Shown piece by piece: positions 12,488 to 64,000 of a stretch of 64,000 nucleotides of DNA; positions within the stretch are counted from its first letter, which is position 1; the number at the start of each line of letters is the position of its first letter. Where the stretch lies: the NCBI GenBank assembly GCA_947095585.1, contig OX352765.1:18412444-18476443 (forward strand), given 5' to 3'. The notes below the pieces were generated by a model. It searched no databases and was not told the origin of the DNA. It was given only the letters and a program-made list of their open reading frames with translations. The position numbers were made by a program, and so were the translations under genes. Source of the DNA: Nephrocerus scutellatus (taxonomy: Eukaryota > Arthropoda > Insecta > Diptera > Pipunculidae).

Positions 12488-12493
12488 AATAAA
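12488..12493 (+). promoter_or_regulatory. st polyadenylation signal
   Basis: AATAAA lies 122 nt after the st stop codon and is the first canonical signal in the 3' flank. A TTAG...TTTATATTATTTTTC run follows within 30 nt, a plausible downstream element. Confidence 0.6.
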
Positions 12494-12679
12494 AATTACC
12501 TGTAGTTAGACTTATATTATTTTTCAGAAAAACTGTTTGTTTTATAGCACTTTCGAATTACAGAGTAGAGTTAAGGTATCTCTCTGGTGGTTTTGGTTTG
12601 AGGTTCTATTTGCAAACTGTATTCTTAGTTTAAAAAACAAGTAAATGTAAAAAAACTTCGTTTTTCGGGTTAACATTTT

Positions 12680-13145
12680 TTTATATACATGGAAACACGC
12701 CACACAGACGTTCATTATTTGGTAATAATCGCAAAAAAATCTGTTTTTGAGGTCAAGGCTATTTCAAAAAATGTTCGTTTTACACGACTCGCGACTTGAG
12801 TCAAAAGCGGGATATCAAAATGGGCCCCTGACGTTGAGCCGCTTACAAAATTTCAGTCCTTTGGGTCGTGCGAAAAGTGGTTAAAAAATACCTCAAAAAA
12901 CGAGAAAATGGCGCGATTTCAAACCATCACCCGTTTCACACGCGAAACGTGACACGCGTCATACGTCGAGTATAAAAAATAAAAAAATAAAAAAAAAATG
13001 CTATTTGGACTTAGATACTCACAATATTTCAAGTCTCTAGGTCGTGTGGATGGTGGTTAAAAAGGACCTCAAAGAAGTCGGAAAAAAATTCAACCCATCA
13101 CACACGCGCCACACGAGATACGCGTCATACTCGGAATATAAAAAA
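12680..13145 (+). repeat. GCGTGTG-type repeat array, copy C
   Basis: Three or more degenerate units directly after st. Each carries, in order, a CpG-rich core such as GAAACGTGACACGCGTCATAC, a GGATATAAAAA block with T- or A-runs, ACTCACAATATTTCAAGTC, and AGGTCGTGTGGATGGTGGTT. Orientation is the same as copies A and B. Confidence 0.75.
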
Positions 13146-13775
13146 TACTATTATGGTTTTGATATGGTTGACCAGCGAATTTTATTACAAAAATTAGGCG
13201 ACGCCGAGCTTAGAGGTAATATCAACGAATGGTTAAGACTTTAGATCCTATCCAAATAACAGGTCACAAAAAGTCAAGATAGGGAACAGAGGTCAGCATG
13301 TCAAATATCATACCCCGGTGCTCCGTTTTGGGTCGTCAATTATTCCTGAAACTCTCTTTTCTCAATTAACTTAAATGGCTTTTGCTGATGACTTGGGTGT
13401 AAGTTAATGTCCTAACAGCCTATTGTAGATCAAATTAATAATGATATGAATATACTCAGGTTTTGCTTAGACTCACGTCATTTGTTAGTGATAAATCCAA
13501 ATAAATGCATTTTGGTTCAACTGGGAATAGAGTCCATAATGATTTTAAGTTCCATTCAAATCATACGCATAGTAGTTGTGATTCTAGCTGTTTTGCTCTT
13601 GGATCAGTTTCCAGTTTTAAATATTTAGGATTATTGCAAGACTCTAAATTGAATTGGAAGGAGCATGTAGCTAGCCTTAAATGTAAATTTCGAATGTATG
13701 AGAACGAGTGTCTGGGGAACAACGCCGTTTATGTGGTGAACATTGGATTTGAAACCGTTCAATACGACCTGGATT
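13146..13775 (+). mobile_element. CR1/Jockey-like reverse transcriptase fragment
   Basis: Conceptual translation with frameshifts gives GFDMVDQRILLQKLGD and GNINEWLRL (catalytic-Asp region), then MAFADDLGV (the F-A-D-D form of the Y-A-D-D box) at about 13376-13400, and SFKYLGLLQDSKLNWKEHV at about 13600-13670. Order and spacing are those of a non-LTR polymerase palm with part of the middle missing. It is a dead copy, convergent with the next fragment. Confidence 0.65.
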
Positions 13776-14755
13776 GAACGGCCAGAAAGGTAGTTACTAG
13801 TCCAATCGAGCAGGGCCTTATCAATTCAATAGGTATTCATTTCCGATAAAAGAGCTTGATGCCAGACTCTGTCAAATGCTTTGGAAATATCGAGGGGAAC
13901 AACTTTGCGTTCACCGAATTTGTGAATAGACTGATGGTTTCACTTTTCAGTGAGATAAGCCATCAGGTCACCTGTAGAGCGTTGCCTACGAAAACCGTAC
14001 TGCTGGTCGCTAATGATTTCACGTGATTCAAGGTATATCATAAGCTTGCGATTGATCAGCGTTGTCAGCGCAATGGGTCGGTACGAGGAAAGAGATGACG
14101 TTTGGCCTTTTTTAGGAGAAGGCTGTTTTCCAATTCCTTGGGACGACTCCAAAAGAATAAGAGAAATTGAAAAGCCAGCGTGACGGCAATGCCAACGTTG
14201 AAGAACACCTCTTCAAAACTATAGGCCGAGCAGATTTATGAATGTTGATATCCGTCCTATAGAGGATTCGACAAAGTGCTATCTGGTAGCGTTGAGCTAG
14301 CTGCGAAATGTGAAGCAAGCAGATAGATCTGACAGTTGGAATGTCATTGTGAATGAGCATTAACGGCGTGACGGCAATGCCAACGTTGAAGAACACCTCT
14401 TCAAAACTATATGCCGAGCAGATTTATGAATGTTGATATCCATCCTATAGAGGATTCGACAAAGTGCTATCTGGTAGCGTTGAGCTAGCTGCGAAATGTG
14501 AAGCAAGCAGATAGATCTGACAGTTGGAATGTCATTGTGAATTGAGGCAGTGTTTTTCCTTTTCTCCTTAAATGTGTGGTTCGACAACGAGAAATTAGCT
14601 GATACCACACAATGGTCTGAAGAGCCTAGAGGTGGTAATACACTGACGGTGTAATTGTAAGAATGAGAAGTAAGAAACAAGTCAAGGGTATTAGCGCTGT
14701 GACTTACAGTGTCTGGAATACTTTTCCAGAAATAAATTACTAACATATCAAATCT
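13776..14755 (-). mobile_element. CR1/Jockey-like endonuclease-to-RT fragment with internal duplication
   Basis: Read on the minus strand from 14755: an endonuclease end with LGSSDHCVVSANFSLS (the S-D-H catalytic His motif), a linker, then RT entry motifs SSYRPIALTTLINRK and SDQQYGFRRQRSTGDLMAYL (about 14110-13950). Finally a frameshifted stretch equals VVPLDISKAFDRVWH near 13880. The linker is duplicated in tandem at 14178-14353 and 14366-14541. No intact ORF remains. Confidence 0.75.
14178..14553. repeat. Tandem duplication, 188-bp period
   Basis: Two copies start with GCGTGACGGCAATGCCAACG at 14178 and 14366 and match over about 176 bp with only two differences that I can see (TATAGGCC/TATATGCC and ATCCGTCC/ATCCATCC). 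It duplicates part of the endonuclease-RT linker of a dead retroelement. Confidence 0.9.
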
Positions 14756-16315
14756 CTGTACTGACTGTAAGCAAAATATTATAACGTTTTTCTGCTATAG
14801 ATGAAGAAACTATCTATCTATGTATAATTAAAGGCCACATAAACTCGTATTTACATTCACTTTTACCTTAAAATTATCCCAAAGAATACTCACATTGAAA
14901 AAATCTGTAAATTTAGAAAAATAAAACCAAATCAATTACAATTACAATTATACGTTTCTTATTCTTTTTAATTTTATTTTATCATTATTATACAAATTTA
15001 CAAGGATAGGCTAATAAATTCATACATGTGGCTTAAGCACTGAATGCAACAAATTCTTGCAAAACTAAAATAGTCAGCATTTATAAATATTTCTCTCTTT
15101 TTAATAATGATATAGAAGATGGCTATTAACATGGATAAATAGTTTTTAGTTAGACTTTTATTAAACAATTAAATTCATTGCACATTTCTGAAACATTTGT
15201 TTTTGTAATTTCCCATTTAATTTATATTTACGAGAAGGTACACACATGTAGGCATATATATATATATATATATATATATTTATTATACTATACGTTTATT
15301 TTCTATTTTTTCTATTTTTATTTTAAGTGAAACATACAACATTCTCTAGAGTTAAAAATGTTGCTGTAGATTTTCATAAGGTAATCACAGATTACAAATG
15401 TTGCTTCTTACCTTGCTAAGAGACAGACAAGAAATTTTTCGGCGGACGAAAGTCTAACAAAAAATTAAGACTTTTAGCATAGCTGCATTATATGTCTCGC
15501 TTTTAGTTGCTTTCTAATTAACTAACAACAAATACATATAGAGCAGACAGCCGTCAATTGACATAGTTCCACTCAGGAATAGCGATATTGATATTTCTAA
15601 TAATTGAATTTATCTAAAAATTACATTTTGTTTATAACGAGTAGGTGAGAAGTTAAAAGTCTCCAAATAAAAATATTCCTACAAAAGGAAATACGTTTGC
15701 TTGTACTCCTAACATTCATTTCGGTTCCAATTCGGTTAAAAATAAATATAAATCAGAGCAGTTGAAGAGAACAAACTGAACGGAGTTTTATCTGCACGTG
15801 CAGGAATCTGATCCGAATCTAGTAACTAGCATACTAGCTACGGAATAGCAGCAGTAATAGGCAAACGTATGGATTATTGCAACTATATATAAGAAAACTG
15901 TCTGATTTTATTTCACTTCCACAAACATAAGTATAGCACTTGAATTGTATACCTTCTTTTAAACGAGTATGTAATGGGTTTTTCATTAAGAGCACCCCAT
16001 GTTTTTTTAAATAAAAATTTTCGGGTTAAAGCACCATTGATGGCATTAATTTTTAGAAGGAAACATCATTTGAATTATTGCCAGACACCTGAAGACGGAT
16101 CGATGACCGTAAAGCATTTAAGGCTCGAAACCTAAGTGTCAACCCTTGAAAAATAGTCTGCACGTTATTCACGAAGAAGAAAATAATAACGCTTCCCGCA
16201 CTACGGTTCCAAGGAAAAACACTTCAAATAACGACAAAACCAAATATGTTTGATCAAAAACATGAAACTCCTATATATACTACATAACTGAAAAAGCTAA
16301 CAAAGCTTACTGTAT
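14756..16315. other. AT-rich intergenic DNA with a short TA microsatellite
   Basis: No gene or mobile-element similarity is seen. An uninterrupted TA run of about 13 repeats lies near 15256-15281. The rest is very AT-rich with scattered stop codons in all frames. Confidence 0.5.
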
Positions 16316-16319
16316 CTAT

Positions 16320-16860
16320 CTGCTTATGTTTAGCAAAACGTGGGGAATAAGCCCACAAATGACTTTATGGCTATACCAAATCATTATTAGATCCAGGATC
16401 ACATACGCGGCCCTAGTTTGTTGGCCAAAAGCAGAGCAATCAAACATACGCTCAAAAGTAAATAAAATCCAAAGACAACAGGCACCGTTAAGACTTGCCC
16501 CACAGCAGGTCTAGAAAGGCTTCTAGGGCTCCCACTCCTCCACTTACACATAAAAAGCGAGGCTTGTTCAAGGGCCATCCAACTAAAAATTGCTAATATA
16601 ATAAAAGGAAATGTTCTTAGTTTTGTTCCACACTATGCATACATACATCTAGTATACAGACGTATCAAAAACAAACACAGGAACCGGAAACAGGAATATT
16701 CGGACCCAGAACTACCCCTGTGAAAATATCCAACAGTATTCCAGGTAGAAACTATAGCAATAGAAGCCTGCCACCCTAGAATGTATCAAAAGAGGTACAG
16801 AAGAACCGAAATCTATGTGATCTCAGAGACAAAGCTTATTTAAAAAAACTTATTAAATAT
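16320..16860 (+). mobile_element. LOA-like retrotransposon ORF2, post-RT region
   Basis: Contains KTWGISPQMTLWLYQIIIRS and SRITYAALVCWPK, then (with frameshifts) KVNKIQRQQAPLRL, LPLLHLHIKSE and RAIQLKIANIIKGN. This sequence between the polymerase and RNase H domains is characteristic of LOA and related I-group elements. It continues beyond the inserted element at 16879-17792. Confidence 0.75.
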
Positions 16861-16878
16861 AACACTAATCATATAAAT

Positions 16879-17792
16879 CAGGGGTTCTTAAACTTTTTCT
16901 TTTTATTTTTGAAGGGGTCGGAAATTAGAGTTAGGGCGAGCCCTGATTTTATCTTCATATTTTGAATTTTTTTTTTTCGAATCTTATTTTCATAGATTGT
17001 CGAGAATTTTTATACAATAGCCTCCTTCAGTTTTGCAAACGATATTTTGGAAAACGATTACAAATGCACATTTTTTTCATATTGCTATGAATCATCTAAT
17101 GCTTGGGTCAAGAGCACGAATTGCTCTCATTGCATGTATGTAGTTGAGGGTATCGAACCCCGGGCTGTGCAAGTAGCGAAGCGCTCCCGAGCAGCTAGTT
17201 ATAAAATGAAATACAATTCGGATTAAAACCAAAGTTATAATCACTTACAGAGCATGAATACTTTCAGTTCAGTCTGAGATTTTTAAATTTTTTTTTTAAT
17301 CAAATGTGTCAAATGGTTTGTCAAATTTTCATACAACATCCAGATTTCGTTGCAGAAATAATCAGCCATAAATTGGGTTTTTTTTAAGACCAACACATTC
17401 AAATCTCGTTTTTCAGAAGAGTTACCCTTCTTAGCGTTCCGCCCCTTGAAAGCCATCTTACCACTGCATGTAGAAGAAAGTTTTCATACTCCGATTCCAA
17501 TTTCTTGCAGCGCAGGCGGAAGAGATAGAAGGGGAATTTCGATGGCTACTTTTTATAAAGGTTATTACAGTCACAACCTCTATTAACACTTTATCGAGAT
17601 TCGGGGAATTCATTTAGCTACTAAAGCTACTAGTATTTGAAGTATTGGGCAGAAGTCCGTTTACAATTTCCGTCATTGCCCCAACCCAACCCCAACACAA
17701 TTTTTCCCAACACCTCTGATGATCGCGATCCCAATAAAATATCTTGCGACCCCATTTGGGATTTCGACCCCTACTTAAACTAAGTACCACTG
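16879..17792. mobile_element. hAT-like element inserted in the LOA-like fragment
   Basis: The left end is CAGGGGTTCTTAAACTTTTT followed after 22 nt by GGGGTCGG; the right end, inverted, is CAGTGGTACTTAGTTTAAG then GGGGTCGAAA. These match the CAGNGGTTCTTAA terminal inverted repeats and GGGGTCG sub-terminal block of Charlie-type hAT elements. The flanks continue one LOA-like reading. No transposase was seen in its 914 bp, so it is non-autonomous or decayed. No 8-bp target duplication is visible, so the exact ends are uncertain. Confidence 0.5.
17148..17212 (-). repeat. tRNA-like (SINE head) sequence
   Basis: On the minus strand there is a canonical Pol III B-box GGTTCGATACC preceded by a tRNA-like block CTAGCTGCTCGGGAGCGC. 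Acceptor stems do not pair, so this is not a functional tRNA. It lies within the hAT-like element. Confidence 0.35.
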
Positions 17793-18065
17793 ATCCAGTT
17801 GAAGCACTTAAACTGAACCGCCATGCACTAAGAACATTAGTCTGGTATATGACGGGATATGATCAGCTTTTGAAAATGGGAGATTCTCTAACGAGGCGAA
17901 CGAAACATCAGAACACATACTTTTCGTATGTAAAGCCCTCACCCGGAAAAGAATAAAACATTTTAAGGCTCACATAGTTCTCTGGCCGAATGCCAGACCA
18001 ATCGAATTGGCAAATGTGGTGGCGTTTACAAAGGAACTGAGCAATGACGTAATGTGGTAAAACAT
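17793..18065 (+). mobile_element. LOA-like retrotransposon, C-terminal Cys/His tail
   Basis: With frameshifts, the translation gives LKLNRHALRTLVWYMTGYDQ, then SEHILFVCKALTRKRIKHF and ending FTKELSNDVMW. This is the Cys/His tail after RNase H in LOA-like ORF2 proteins (H-x-L ... C ... E-H-x-L-x-x-C). It resumes the element interrupted at 16879. Confidence 0.65.
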
Positions 18066-18848
18066 CTGGGATGCACAATAGTATTTTCATTTGAAAACGT
18101 TTGCACTTAGTAACTTAGTAACTAGAATTGAGTGTATCAAACAGCAACAGAAGTTTTAGTGGTATTCGGATTACTTTTTTCAAAGTTGGTTTAAGCTTAA
18201 TACTTTTGAAACCATCCACAGTTGGTTTAAAAGCTTAACACTGGACCATTCGACATTCATTTGAGTCATCAAAGAGAAGGGATTAAACATTAAAAAGGGA
18301 AAGTAACCTATTCTAAGGGTATGGTGATAAAAATGACAAATAAACACTCTCAAGTACCTTTGGAACAAATCAACCTCCCATCGATTCTAGCAGATCACTT
18401 GGGCCTTGGTGTTTCTTATTTCGAGACTGCTAACTTATCGCGCTACTCTCAATGCTCTAGCAGTCATAGTTTGTATATACTTAATAGTTACCCTGTATTT
18501 GCTACGCGTTTTTTGCATTTGCTAACAAAAAAAATTAAATCCTCTACATTACGGATATTCGTGGACGATTCCTTTGTACTGCATTATACCTACCCGCAAG
18601 GCTACACCGAAACTTGACTTTGGTTATTGCTTGCGCAGTGAAACCTTTTTAACTTTCTATTTTGCATTAACATTTTTATGTACAATTGGTCAGCATACAA
18701 GGTAGATATTATTTTAATATTAAATCCTAAAATTAAAATAAATACTGGTACGTTTAATGCTTAGTAGTAAGAATGCAAACTTGTGATGGACTCAATTTCT
18801 TGGCATATAATATAATATAATATAATAATAATAAAAAATTAGAAAATA

Positions 18849-18854
18849 TTTATT
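18849..18854 (-). promoter_or_regulatory. Cyclase polyadenylation signal
   Basis: AATAAA on the minus strand, 54 nt after the cyclase stop codon, is the first canonical signal in the 3' flank. Further A/T-rich hexamers follow, so longer 3' UTR forms are possible. Confidence 0.45.
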
Positions 18855-18908
18855 TACAATAAATTAAGAATAATTTTTTTTGCTTAATTTACCATCAGCG
18901 AAAAATCA

Positions 18909-63893
<44,985 letters not shown>

Positions 63894-64000
63894 CTGAAAA
63901 TGATAAGATAATTGAATGTGATAACATTCATATAACACAAAATAATAATTTTAATTTTTGGTATCCCTATATTGGCATTATAGTAGTTACTTGTTAATGA

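Overview
The window is nuclear DNA from an insect, very probably a higher (schizophoran) fly. Two genes can be rebuilt exon by exon, and both encode proteins very close to Drosophila ones: scarlet (st) on the plus strand and an adenylyl cyclase of the Ac76E / mammalian type II-IV-VII class on the minus strand. The DNA is AT-rich, introns are GT-AG, and the non-coding space is crowded with broken non-LTR retrotransposons and other repeats. I cannot name the species from sequence alone.

Layout. 1-5087: decayed retroelement pieces (LOA-like, RTE-like, CR1/Jockey-like), then AT-rich DNA that should hold the st promoter. 5088-12366 (+): st, 7 coding exons, 674 aa; its 4.9-kb first intron holds a CR1-like tail and two kinds of dispersed repeat. 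12367-18908: intergenic, with GCGTGTG-type repeats, two CR1-like fragments, and an LOA-like fragment split by a hAT-like element. 18909-63893 (-): the cyclase, 23 exons in view encoding 1518 residues; its 5' end lies beyond the right edge. Its introns carry at least seven LOA-like fragments, three RTE-like fragments, a nested pair with clear target-site duplications, Helitron-like ends, a MITE and several minisatellite-like arrays.

Function. Scarlet is an ABCG half-transporter that pairs with White to move the brown-pigment precursor (3-hydroxykynurenine) into pigment granules. The cyclase makes cAMP; all the catalytic residues I could check are present in both half-sites (C1a and C2a), so it should be active. 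The genes are convergent, with stop codons 6.5 kb apart, and show no functional link. No complete mobile element and no undisputed RNA gene was found. The most unusual points are the roughly 210-residue first extracellular loop of the cyclase, a pair of in-frame alternative donors in its second membrane block, and the CpG-rich repeat family that appears in both genes in opposite orientations.
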